Positions 32,925 to 41,013 of a stretch of DNA of 47,078 bases are shown one piece after another. The stretch is from an uncultured Coriobacteriales bacterium (GTDB taxonomy: Bacteria > Actinomycetota > Coriobacteriia > Coriobacteriales > QAMH01). Both the position numbers and the translations under genes were made by a program. The stretch's first letter is position 1. The number at the start of each line of letters is the position of its first letter. The stretch spans positions 1 to 47,078 of the forward strand of contig CAKUES010000015.1 in assembly GCA_934646835.1 (NCBI GenBank), written 5' to 3'. The notes beneath the pieces are model-generated. The model saw only the letters and a program-made list of their open reading frames with translations. It had not been told where the DNA came from and searched no databases.

Positions 32925-34040
32925 ATGACAACTGAGAACAAAGTCTTTGTCCCTTGGGATATGATCGGCGACTTTATGGTCGAGGCCTTCCAGGGCTACG
33001 GCGTCCCGGCAGAGGATGCCAAGATCTGTGCCGACGTTTTGATGGAGGCCGACCGCCTGGGTATCGACTCCCATGGCTGCAACCGCTTCAAGCCCATCTA
33101 TCTGGACCGCATTCGCCGCGGCACCCTGCTTCCCAAGACGGAGATCGAGGTTCTCAAGGAGACCCCGACCACGCTCGTCTACGACGCGCATGACGGCATG
33201 GGCATGGTCGCGTCTTACAAGATGATGACCGAGCTCATCGCCAAGGCGAAGAAGTACGGCATGGCCGGCGGCGCGATCCGCAACTCCACCCACTACGGCA
33301 TCGCGAGCTACTGGACCCGCATGGCATCTAACGCCGGCATGATCGGCCTGACCGGTACCAACGCACGTCCCTCCATCGCTCCGACCAACGGCGTCGAGAA
33401 CATGATGGGCACCAACCCCCTCACCTGGAGCATGCCCACTGACGAGGACTTCCCGTTCTCCATCGACTGCGCGACCTCCACGGTGCAGCGCGGCAAGATC
33501 GAGCTGTGGGCCCGTAGCGGCAAGGACACGCCGGAAGGCTGTGTCATCTGCCGTGACGGCTCCACGATGACGGACTCCGAGGCCATCCTCGAGGCACTGG
33601 TCAACGGCCAGGCTGCCCTCACCCCGGTTGGCGGCGTGAGCGAGGACACCGGCTCCCACAAGGGCTATGGCTGGGCGGCAACCGTGGAGATTCTCTCTGC
33701 AGCGCTCACCGGCGGCCAGTTCATGAAGGCCCTCACCGGCGTTGCCCCTGACGGCAGCAACCAGATGTACCACCTGGGTCACTTCTTCTTCGTCATCGAC
33801 CCGGAGGCCTTCATGGGACTCGAGACCTTCCGCAAGACGGCTGGCGACATCTGCCGCGGCCTGCGCAACTCCGAGGTCGCCCCTGGCAAGGAGCGCATCT
33901 ACACGGCGGGCGAGAAGGAGCACATCGCCTATCTCGAGCGCAAGGACAAGGGCGTGCCCGTGGGTCCCAGCGTCCAGGCAGAGCTCATCGCCGTCCGCGA
34001 CGAGCTGGGTCTCGACTACAAGTTCCCCTTCGAGCAGTAA
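32925..34040 (+). CDS. Ldh-family (malate/L-lactate/ureidoglycolate-type) dehydrogenase
   Basis: NAD(P)-dependent oxidoreductase of the Ldh_2 superfamily, 371 residues. Family patterns are the early DRLGIDSHGCNRF near residue 44 with the active-site His, AIRNSTHYGIASYW near 125 with the second His, and the nucleotide region GTNPLTWSMP near 173 followed by DCATSTVQRGKIE. A Gly-Tyr-Gly stretch follows SHKGYGWAATVEIL. Members reduce 2-oxoacids (malate, lactate, sulfolactate, ureidoglycolate). ATG 32925 follows GAGGAAGTAAAC. It is monocistronic, and its substrate cannot be told from sequence. Confidence 0.87.
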   Translation: MTTENKVFVPWDMIGDFMVEAFQGYGVPAEDAKICADVLMEADRLGIDSHGCNRFKPIYLDRIRRGTLLPKTEIEVLKETPTTLVYDAHDGMGMVASYKMMTELIAKAKKYGMAGGAIRNSTHYGIASYWTRMASNAGMIGLTGTNARPSIAPTNGVENMMGTNPLTWSMPTDEDFPFSIDCATSTVQRGKIELWARSGKDTPEGCVICRDGSTMTDSEAILEALVNGQAALTPVGGVSEDTGSHKGYGWAATVEILSAALTGGQFMKALTGVAPDGSNQMYHLGHFFFVIDPEAFMGLETFRKTAGDICRGLRNSEVAPGKERIYTAGEKEHIAYLERKDKGVPVGPSVQAELIAVRDELGLDYKFPFEQ

Positions 34041-34065
34041 ACGTCGTGGGGCATATATAGAGTGA

Positions 34066-34107
34066 GCGAAGGGAGGCGGCCCCGTGGCTTGCCTCCCTTT
34101 CTTTGCG
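34066..34107 (+). terminator. Terminator downstream of Ldh-family gene
   Basis: AAGGGAGGC pairs with GCCTCCCTTT around a GC-rich loop, followed by CTTTG. Confidence 0.7.
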
Positions 34108-34109
34108 TA

Positions 34110-34222
34110 GTGACACCAGATGCACCAGATGTACCAGTGACAAAAGGTGTCACCACGAAAGACTTGGGGATGCTCTGGGTCGCTGTGGTGACACCTTTTG
34201 TCACTGGTACATCTGGTGTCAC
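34110..34222. repeat. Long nested inverted repeat (38-bp arms, one with a 9-bp duplication)
   Basis: The right arm 34185-34222 is the reverse complement of 34110-34156 except that the left arm carries CACCAGATG twice. Each arm begins and ends with GTGACACC/GGTGTCAC and contains TACCAGTGACAAAAG. A single, unpaired arm-like sequence GTGACACACTTTGTCACTGG follows at 34268-34302. Confidence 0.9.
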
Positions 34223-34412
34223 GAGCCGAGCGCCCCGCATTGCCGTCATTCTTCGACTCCGCGCTGCGTGACACACTTTGTCACTGGCTCATTGTGTGTT
34301 ACGAACCTGCTGCAACTGACACCAAACCATCACCCACGCCTGGCGGGTGGCTGCTATGCTTGCAACAATTACGGGTTTACGTGCTTCTAAGAGATGAATA
34401 GGAGTGGTTGAT

Positions 34413-34721
34413 ATGGCAGTAATCGAGATCACGGCAGAGAACTTCGAGGCAGAGGTCCTCAACAGCGACAAGCCCGTCCTCCTCGACTTCTGGGCTGTTT
34501 GGTGCGGTCCGTGCATGATGCTCTCCCCGCTGGTGGACGAGGTTGCGCAGGAGCACCCGGAGATCAAGGTCGGCAAAGTCAACACGGACGAGCAGATGGC
34601 GCTTGCCCAGAGGTTCAAGATCGCCGCCATCCCTGCGCTCTTCGTCGTCAAGGACGGCGAGGTCGTCAACAAGTCCGTCGGCGCCATCCCCAAAGAGCAG
34701 ATCGAGGCTCTCATCAAGTAA
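34413..34721 (+). CDS. trxA: Thioredoxin
   Basis: Cytosolic thiol-disulfide reductase, 102 residues, standard single-domain length. The active site is AVWCGPC (Cys31, Cys34); the cis-proline is in AAIPALFVV; KVNTDEQ and a C-terminal helix follow the usual fold. ATG 34413 has AGGAG eight bases upstream; the GTG at 34404 lies inside that signal. No thioredoxin reductase gene is adjacent. Confidence 0.93.
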   Translation: MAVIEITAENFEAEVLNSDKPVLLDFWAVWCGPCMMLSPLVDEVAQEHPEIKVGKVNTDEQMALAQRFKIAAIPALFVVKDGEVVNKSVGAIPKEQIEALIK

Positions 34722-34943
34722 GCGGAAGGCTCAGTTCTTTTAGCTTGAGGCGGCCTGCCCGGCCCCTCGCTTGTGCTGCCGCCATGTGCAGCCAGGCGGG
34801 TGGATTCCGGTGCGGGCCGCCTGCTTCATCATTTATATGTGAATTTGCCCGCCCTTTGCGTATTTGTGCTCGTTGTCCGCGGCAACACGCGAGCGGCGGC
34901 GTAGAATTCTCAAGTGCAATTTTTGGGAAAAAGGAGGTGCGAG

Positions 34944-35897
34944 ATGATCGACTACTACAAGTTCGTAGATGGTGAGATCACCCAAGTCGACGTATTGGAA
35001 GAAGATTGCTGGGTAAACGTCGTCGCACCCAACCCTGAGGAGCGCGAGTGGCTGTCCACGCAGCTCGGCGTCGTGCCGGAGTTTGCGGCAGCCGCACTCG
35101 ACGACGAGGAGCACTCCCACGTCGACTACGACGAGGACGAGCGCCAGACGCTCATCATCGTCGACTGCCCCTTCGTCGAGGATCGCGCAGAGACGATGGA
35201 CTCCTCCATCACCCAATACGACACGCACCCGCTGTCCATCCTCATGCTGCCCAAGCGCCGTCTCTTCGTGACGGTGAGCTTGCGCTACAACGAGACCGTG
35301 CACAGCCTGACCCAGCGCCGCCGCGCCAAGCTGCAGGGACGCCATCCTAGGCTCATGCTCGACATGCTCATGAAGATCGCGCGTCGCTATCTGACGGCCC
35401 TGCGTGATATCGACCGCCAGTTCAAGGCAAACGAGAAGACCCTGCGCAGCGACCTGCGCAACTCCGAGCTCATCAAGATGCTCGGCTTGGAGAAGTCCCT
35501 GGTCTACTTCTCCACGAGCCTCAAGAGCTTCGAGGTCGTGCTGACCAAGCTCTCCAACGGCCGCCTCATCCGCTTCTCCGACGACGAGGAAGAGCTGCTC
35601 GAGGACGTGCGCGTCGAGGTGCGCCAGGCAGCCGAGATGTGCAACATCTCCACCAAGCTGATGAACGGCTCCATGGAGGCCTTCTCGAGCATCATCTCCA
35701 ACAACATGAACGCGACGATCCGCCGCCTGACGGTTATCACCTTGGTGCTCGCAGTGCCAACGATCATCTTCAGCTTCTACGGCATGAACACCGACACGTT
35801 GCCGCTCATCGAGACCTGGCTGTGGCCGCTTGGCATCGCCGTGGTGATCAGCATCATCACTGCGCTCATCTTCACCAAGAGCAAGTTCTTCCGCTAG
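34944..35897 (+). CDS. corA: CorA-family magnesium/divalent cation channel
   Basis: Mg2+ (possibly Co2+/Ni2+) channel of 317 residues. It has a long acidic cytosolic domain (DDEEHSHVDYDEDERQ near residue 53), extended helices, then two transmembrane helices at the end. The selectivity motif YGMNTD closes the first of these, near residue 280; the end is basic (KSKFFR), as in the family. ATG 34944 has AAAAGGAGGTGCGAG upstream. It is monocistronic. Confidence 0.93.
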   Translation: MIDYYKFVDGEITQVDVLEEDCWVNVVAPNPEEREWLSTQLGVVPEFAAAALDDEEHSHVDYDEDERQTLIIVDCPFVEDRAETMDSSITQYDTHPLSILMLPKRRLFVTVSLRYNETVHSLTQRRRAKLQGRHPRLMLDMLMKIARRYLTALRDIDRQFKANEKTLRSDLRNSELIKMLGLEKSLVYFSTSLKSFEVVLTKLSNGRLIRFSDDEEELLEDVRVEVRQAAEMCNISTKLMNGSMEAFSSIISNNMNATIRRLTVITLVLAVPTIIFSFYGMNTDTLPLIETWLWPLGIAVVISIITALIFTKSKFFR

Positions 35898-35987
35898 AAA
35901 CTGTCTTCTTTAAAACAATCTCAATATCGTACCAAAGGGCTGAGCGCATTCCCATCTCTAGTGCGTTTTGGGCGATTCCTGACATAT

Positions 35988-36007
35988 TTCCTAGTAAAAA
36001 GTAGGAA
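35988..36007. promoter_or_regulatory. Putative Rrf2 operator 3, upstream of iscS
   Basis: TTCCTAGTAAAAAGTAGGAA is a dyad with CCTA-N8-TAGG spacing, the same as the sites at cysK. Confidence 0.6.
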
Positions 36008-36033
36008 TTTGACGTTTCGTTACAATTGCCCTG

Positions 36034-36081
36034 TTGACCTTAATGAAAAGGCGCGTATTTTATTTCCTAGTTGCTTGTAGG
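36034..36081 (+). promoter_or_regulatory. iscS promoter with putative Rrf2 operator 4
   Basis: TTGACC (36034-36039), 16 bases, TATTTT (36056-36061). TTCCTAGTTGCTTGTAGG at 36064-36081 follows at the expected start site and has the same CCTA-N8-TAGG spacing. Confidence 0.55.
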
Positions 36082-36164
36082 TTTTGCCTTGAGCACTCAC
36101 ACATAAAAGACGCGCCTTTGCGCGTGAAGAGCCCGAGAGGGTCGGCTCATCGGATAGGAGAGAT

Positions 36165-37361
36165 ATGAAGACCATCTATCTGGATAACGCGGCAACCACT
36201 CCGTGCCGCCCGGAGGTTGTGGAGGCAATGCTTCCCTACTTCAGCGAGAAGTTCGGTAACCCCAGCGCCATCTACCAGCTGGGGCAGGAGACCCAAGACG
36301 CCATCCAGAAGGCGCGTGAGGATGTCGCCGGCGTCATCAATGCCGCCAGGCCCACGGAGGTCTTCTTCACCTCCGGTGGCTCCGAGTCCGACAACTGGGC
36401 CATCAAGGGTGTAATGAGCGCCTACAAGGACAAGAAGGGCAAGCACCTCATCACCACCAAGATCGAGCACCATGCGATCCTGCACACCTGCGAGTACCTC
36501 GAGAAGCTCGGCTTCGAGGTCACCTATCTGCCCGTCGACAAGTACGGTTTGGTCGATCCTGCAGAGTTTGAGGCGGCCATCCGCCCGGACACCGTCATGG
36601 CATCCATCATGTTCGCCAACAACGAGATCGGCACCATCGAGCCGATCAAGGAGCTGGCCGCTATCGCCCACAAGCACAAGGTCATCTTCCACACGGACGC
36701 CGTCCAGGCCTTCTGCCATGAGAAGATCGACGTTCAGGACCTCGACGTCGACCTGCTGAGCGCCTCCGGCCACAAGTTCTACGGCCCCAAGGGCGTGGGC
36801 ATGCTCTATGTCAAGCGCGGTGTGCGCATCGACAACCTCATTCACGGCGGCGGTCAGGAGCGCGGCAAGCGCGCCACGACGGAGAACACCGCCGGCATCA
36901 TCGGCTTTGCCAAGGCTGCTGTCCTGGCAGAGGCCGAGCGCGAGGCCGAGCACGAGCGTCAGGCCAAGCTGCGTGACCACGCCATCGAGCGCATCACCAA
37001 GGAGATCCCGCACTGCTTCTTGAACGGTCATCCCACTAAGCGTCTGGCTAACAACGTCAACATCTCCTTCGAGTTCATCGAGGGCGAGGGCATGCTGCTG
37101 CGCCTCGGTGCCAAGGGCATCTGCGCATCCTCCGGCTCTGCCTGCACGAGCGGCTCTCTCGACCCCAGCCATGTCCTGCTGGCTATCGGCTTGCCGCACG
37201 AGAAAGCTCACGGCTCCCTGCGCATCACGCTGGGCCGCAATACTACCCTCGAGGACATCGACTACATGGTCGACGTGCTCGTTCCCGCGATTGCGGGCTT
37301 GCGCGACATGAGCCCCCTGTGGGAGGATTTCATCGCTGCAGAGAAGAAGCAGCAGGCTTAA
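36165..37361 (+). CDS. iscS: Cysteine desulfurase (IscS/NifS type)
   Basis: PLP enzyme taking sulfur from cysteine for Fe-S cluster building; 398 residues. The start YLDNAATTP is typical. The PLP lysine is Lys204 in SGHKFYGPKG, the PLP-stacking His lies in EHHAILH, and the persulfide Cys327 lies in the exposed loop SSGSACTSGS. ATG 36165 has GGAGAG upstream. The iscU-like scaffold gene follows 48 bases downstream, so they form an operon. Two Rrf2-type dyads lie upstream. Confidence 0.93.
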   Translation: MKTIYLDNAATTPCRPEVVEAMLPYFSEKFGNPSAIYQLGQETQDAIQKAREDVAGVINAARPTEVFFTSGGSESDNWAIKGVMSAYKDKKGKHLITTKIEHHAILHTCEYLEKLGFEVTYLPVDKYGLVDPAEFEAAIRPDTVMASIMFANNEIGTIEPIKELAAIAHKHKVIFHTDAVQAFCHEKIDVQDLDVDLLSASGHKFYGPKGVGMLYVKRGVRIDNLIHGGGQERGKRATTENTAGIIGFAKAAVLAEAEREAEHERQAKLRDHAIERITKEIPHCFLNGHPTKRLANNVNISFEFIEGEGMLLRLGAKGICASSGSACTSGSLDPSHVLLAIGLPHEKAHGSLRITLGRNTTLEDIDYMVDVLVPAIAGLRDMSPLWEDFIAAEKKQQA

Positions 37362-37409
37362 GAGAGAACCCGGCGCCTCGCACCGGATTACGATAAGGAG
37401 AGAACACCT

Positions 37410-37937
37410 ATGGCAATGAGCTACAGCGACAAGGTTGTCGATCATTACACCAACCCCCGCAACGTCGGCACCATCGAGGACGCTTCCGGCGTCGGCACCG
37501 TTGGCAACGCTGTCTGCGGCGACATCATGCGCATCTACCTCGACATCGACGACGAGACCCATATCATCAAGGACGCCAAGTTCAAGACCTTTGGCTGCGG
37601 CGCTGCAATCGCCACCAGCTCCATGGCAACCGAGATGATCATCGGCAAGACGATCGAGGAGGCCCTCAAGGTCACCAACAAGGCCGTTATGGAGGCGCTC
37701 GACGGTCTGCCCAAGATCAAGGTCCACTGCTCCTTGTTGGCAGAGGAGTCCATCCACGCTGCGCTGTGGGATTACGCAGAGAAGCACGGCATCGTCATCG
37801 AGGGCCTCGAGAAGCCCAAGGAGGACGTCTACGAGGACGCCTCCCCGGAGGAGATCGCCGCTGCCGAGGCCGCTGAGGCTCGCGCCATGGCCGAGGAAGA
37901 GGAGAAAGAGGACTACGGCGAGTACTCCATCTTCTAG
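37410..37937 (+). CDS. iscU: Fe-S cluster assembly scaffold (NifU N-terminal/IscU type)
   Basis: Scaffold on which [2Fe-2S] and [4Fe-4S] clusters are built from IscS sulfur. The three ligand cysteines are Cys36 (GNAVCGDIM), Cys63 (FGCGAA) and Cys107 (KVHCSLLAEE); the Asp next to the first is kept. The core ends near residue 128, and an acidic tail of about 45 residues rich in Ala and Glu follows, which makes it longer (175) than IscU. ATG 37410 has GGAGAGAACACCT upstream. A terminator follows. Confidence 0.93.
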   Translation: MAMSYSDKVVDHYTNPRNVGTIEDASGVGTVGNAVCGDIMRIYLDIDDETHIIKDAKFKTFGCGAAIATSSMATEMIIGKTIEEALKVTNKAVMEALDGLPKIKVHCSLLAEESIHAALWDYAEKHGIVIEGLEKPKEDVYEDASPEEIAAAEAAEARAMAEEEEKEDYGEYSIF

Positions 37938-37960
37938 TCGCGCAAACATAGAGAACTAAC

Positions 37961-37991
37961 TGACGGGCTGCCTTCGGGTGGCCCGTTTTGC
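37961..37991 (+). terminator. Terminator of iscS-iscU operon
   Basis: ACGGGC pairs with GCCCGT, enclosing CTGCCTTCGGGTG with a TTCG-like apex, followed by TTTTG. Confidence 0.75.
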
Positions 37992-38002
37992 GTTGCGGGT
38001 CT

Positions 38003-38078
38003 GTTGAACGAAATCGACCTGTCGCATCCGTTCAACGCCTTCGGCTTGAACGGATGCGACAGGTCGATTTCGTTCAAC
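38003..38078. repeat. Long nested inverted repeat (33-bp perfect arms)
   Basis: Arms 38003-38035 and 38046-38078 are perfect reverse complements with a 10-base loop (CGCCTTCGGC). Each arm begins GTTGAACG and ends CGTTCAA. It lies 27 bp before phased repeat copy B. Confidence 0.92.
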
Positions 38079-38105
38079 GCGTGGTGCGTTGGCTGGCATG
38101 CTCTG

Positions 38106-38216
38106 TAAGTGCGGTCCTTTCTGCTTGCCAGCCTGCATAAGTGCGGTTGATTTGCGTTCAGATGCCGCTAAGTGCGGTCGATTGCTGTCGTAGCTTGCGG
38201 AAAAGAACCGCACTTA
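38106..38216 (+). repeat. 111-bp phased TAAGTGCGGT element, copy B
   Basis: TAAGTGCGGT occurs directly at 38106, 38138 and 38169 and inverted at 38207-38216. Offsets are 32, 31 and 38. Confidence 0.93.
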
Positions 38217-38377
38217 TCCCCGTGTGCGGGGCGCTTGACTCGTGCGTATCCACACACAATCTGCATATTCACCGAGTACGTTGCTCGGATAAAAAGCGTT
38301 TACAGAGGGGAAACACAGTTGCGTGTCGGCTTCACTAACCTTCTCTTCGTTTCGCAACCGTTAACGAAAGGTCCGCA

Positions 38378-39037
38378 ATGCCGCTGGACGACCAGCATAT
38401 GGACGACGCTCGACAGCACTCCGTCGCAAACGACGGTTCTGCTGCCATGAGCAGCGCTGGCGATCTGGGTTCTACCTGCCCGGATGCCGACCAGCCCACC
38501 GATGAACAGCATCTGGTGCTGGAGCGCTTGCTTGCTGCCCACGAGGCATGGTTCGACGTGACTCGAGATTACGAGTACGCCGGTCACTGTTTCGGGGGTT
38601 ATGCGGAGTTTCACTCCTTGGGCGAGAAGTACGTGCTCACCAAGAAAGCGAAGCTTTGGGAAGTCGCCGCCCATGAGTACTTGTTCTTCCAGACGGTTGA
38701 CGAGCTGGACGAGGCCATGTTTGAGGAATGCCTCGCGTTCATGAAGGAGAAGGCGGTGCTCAAAGTCGAGCCCAAGCCCAACCACATGACCAGCTACGTC
38801 TCTCTGGTGATCATCGCCAAGAAGGCGGACCCGGATGTCGCCAAGAGCCTGCGCAAGACCTCTTATCACAAGAGCTACTGCTTTGGGCTCAGGGGGTGGG
38901 CAGAGCTGAGGCTGTGCCTTGTCGACTTGGCTGCGAGGCAGGTTACTACCAATGCCATGGGCAAAGCGATGAGGCCGCTGCTTGAGAGCAACGCGGGCTT
39001 TGCCGCGGATGGCAAGAAGAGTCCCCTAAGGAGGTAA
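38378..39037 (+). CDS. Uncharacterised protein coupled to CstA
   Basis: A 219-residue soluble protein that I do not recognise. The first 40 residues are polar and probably disordered; the rest is mixed helix and strand, with patterns such as HEAWFDVTRDYEYAG, HEYLFFQTVDELDEA and NHMTSYVSLVIIA. No signal peptide or membrane segment is seen. It ends eight bases before the CstA start codon and its end contains the CstA ribosome-binding site, so the two are cotranslated. A role as a partner or regulator of the transporter is inferred from position alone. Confidence 0.8.
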   Translation: MPLDDQHMDDARQHSVANDGSAAMSSAGDLGSTCPDADQPTDEQHLVLERLLAAHEAWFDVTRDYEYAGHCFGGYAEFHSLGEKYVLTKKAKLWEVAAHEYLFFQTVDELDEAMFEECLAFMKEKAVLKVEPKPNHMTSYVSLVIIAKKADPDVAKSLRKTSYHKSYCFGLRGWAELRLCLVDLAARQVTTNAMGKAMRPLLESNAGFAADGKKSPLRR

Positions 39038-39045
39038 CTCGAGTC

Positions 39046-40848
39046 ATGAACGCTTTGACAATCCTGCTGATCGCCTCTGCCATCTTGGTGATCGGCTATA
39101 TCTTCTACGGCGGTTGGCTGGCCAAGCAGTGGGGCATCGACAATTCCAACGTCACGCCCGCCCACGTCCTTGAAGACGGCGTGGACTACGTTCCCGCCAA
39201 GCCCTACGTCGTCATCGGCCACCACTTCTCCTCGATCGCCGGTGCCGGCCCCATCAACGGCCCCATCCAGGCGGCAATCTTCGGTTGGGTCCCCGTGCTG
39301 CTGTGGGTTCTCATCGGCGGCATCTTCTTTGGCGCCATGCACGACTTCGGTGCGCTGTTCGCCTCCCTTCGCAACAAGGGCCAGACGCTTGCAGCAGTCA
39401 TCGAGAAGAACATCGACCCGCTCGCCAAGAAGCTGTTCTGCATCTTCTCCTTCTTGACGCTGGTCCTGGTCGTGGCGGCCTTCGCCTCCATCGTCGCGGG
39501 TACCTTTAACGCCTTCAGCGTTGACGCGACCACCGGTCAGACGACCGTCAATATCGCCAATACCCGCACGGCGATGATCTCCGTGCTCTTCATCTTCGCC
39601 GCCGTCATCTGGGGCCTCGTGGTCCGCGGCCGCGAGATTCCCACTGCCGCCAATGTTCTGGGCGCCATCGCCGTCATCGTCGTCATCGTCTTCATCGGCT
39701 ACAACTTCCCCGTCATCGAGCTCGGCACGAACACCTGGATGCTGATCATCGGTGTCTACATCCTGATCGCCTCTGTCGCCCCGGTGTGGATCTTGTTGCA
39801 GCCGCGCGACTATCTGTCTAGCTACCTGCTGTACGGCGTCATCATCCTCGCCATCGTCGGTATCGTCGGCGCAACGATCTTTGGCAACACGTCTTTTGCC
39901 GAGGTTCCGGCCTTCACGGCGTTTGACACGACCACGATGTTCGCCGACGCCAAGGTCTTTGGTGGACGCGGCCTGCTCTTCCCCGCGCTGTTCATCACCA
40001 TCGCCTGCGGCGCTATCTCGGGCTTCCATTCCCTAGTCGCCTCTGGCACCACTTCCAAGCAGCTCGACCACGAGCGCGACGCGCAGCCCATCGCCTACGG
40101 TGGCATGCTGCTCGAGTGCCTGCTCGCCGTCATCTCCCTGTGCGCTGTCGCGTACGTGTGGAGCGCGGTGACCAGCGGCGAGTATGCCACCCCGACCCAG
40201 GTCTTCGCGGGCGGCCTGTCTGCGATGATCGGCGTCATCCCCGGCTTCGGCGCCATCGGCGGCCATGCGGGCTCCATCGCCTACTCGCTGCTTATCCTCG
40301 CGGTCTCCGCTTTCTGCCTGACCTCACTGGATACGGCTACCCGTATCTGCCGCATGATGTTCCAGGAGATGTTCCTCTCTGGCGATGAGACGCCCGAGAC
40401 CGTCACCGGCTGGAAGAAGGTCGTCTGCAACCCGTTCGTCGCGACGATTGTCAGCGTTGCGCTGGGCGTTGGCCTGGGCATGACTGGCTACGCCTACATC
40501 TGGCCGCTGTTCGGCGCTGCCAACCAGCTGCTCGCTGCGCTCGCGCTGCTGGCCGTGTGCTCTTTCTTGGGCAACATCGGCCGCAACAACAAGATGTTCT
40601 ACTTCCCGATGGCGTTCATGCTGGTCGTGACCCTGACCTCCCTGGCGCTCACGGTGAAGGCCAAGCTCGCCATCGTCACGGTTCCTGCGGCGCTCGCCAA
40701 GGTCGTGTCGGCAGGCACTCCTGTTTGGGCACCCTATGCCCAGCTGGTCTTGGCTGTCGTCCTCTTCGTGCTGGCAATCGTCCTCGCTGTGAGGGCCTGC
40801 ATGCACATCTTTGGCAAGAAGGGCGCCAAGAATCAGGCGGCTGCATAA
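39046..40848 (+). CDS. cstA: CstA-family carbon starvation/peptide-pyruvate transporter
   Basis: Membrane transporter of 600 residues with about 16 hydrophobic segments. The CstA core pattern is clear: FGHH-like VVIGHHFSSIAGAGPINGPI near residue 57, IFFGAMHDFGALFASLR near 97, GAISGFHSLVASGTTSKQL near 325, and the C-terminal AANQLLAALALL. Family members take up peptides or pyruvate, often when carbon runs low. ATG 39046 follows AAGGAGGTAACTC, inside the end of the preceding small gene. The hairpin of repeat copy C, with a T-rich tail, probably ends transcription. Confidence 0.93.
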   Translation: MNALTILLIASAILVIGYIFYGGWLAKQWGIDNSNVTPAHVLEDGVDYVPAKPYVVIGHHFSSIAGAGPINGPIQAAIFGWVPVLLWVLIGGIFFGAMHDFGALFASLRNKGQTLAAVIEKNIDPLAKKLFCIFSFLTLVLVVAAFASIVAGTFNAFSVDATTGQTTVNIANTRTAMISVLFIFAAVIWGLVVRGREIPTAANVLGAIAVIVVIVFIGYNFPVIELGTNTWMLIIGVYILIASVAPVWILLQPRDYLSSYLLYGVIILAIVGIVGATIFGNTSFAEVPAFTAFDTTTMFADAKVFGGRGLLFPALFITIACGAISGFHSLVASGTTSKQLDHERDAQPIAYGGMLLECLLAVISLCAVAYVWSAVTSGEYATPTQVFAGGLSAMIGVIPGFGAIGGHAGSIAYSLLILAVSAFCLTSLDTATRICRMMFQEMFLSGDETPETVTGWKKVVCNPFVATIVSVALGVGLGMTGYAYIWPLFGAANQLLAALALLAVCSFLGNIGRNNKMFYFPMAFMLVVTLTSLALTVKAKLAIVTVPAALAKVVSAGTPVWAPYAQLVLAVVLFVLAIVLAVRACMHIFGKKGAKNQAAA

Positions 40849-40898
40849 ACGCTGTTTGGCCACTGCGCCCCGTCTAAAAGCTCAAAGGCTCCGTAGTC

Positions 40899-41009
40899 TA
40901 AGTGCGGTCCTTTCCTCTCATCCGCTTGCATAAGTGCGGTTAATTTGCAGGCAAACGCCGCTAAGTGCGGTCCTTTTCCCGTATGAATCGAGGAAAAGGA
41001 CCGCACTTA
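40899..41009 (+). repeat. 111-bp phased TAAGTGCGGT element, copy C
   Basis: Direct copies at 40899, 40931 and 40962 and an inverted copy at 41000-41009 (offsets 32, 31, 38). The last pair forms a hairpin with arms TAAGTGCGGTCCTTTTC and a GTATGAATCGA loop region, followed by TTTTTT; it can act as the cstA terminator. Confidence 0.95.
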
Positions 41010-41013
41010 TTTT

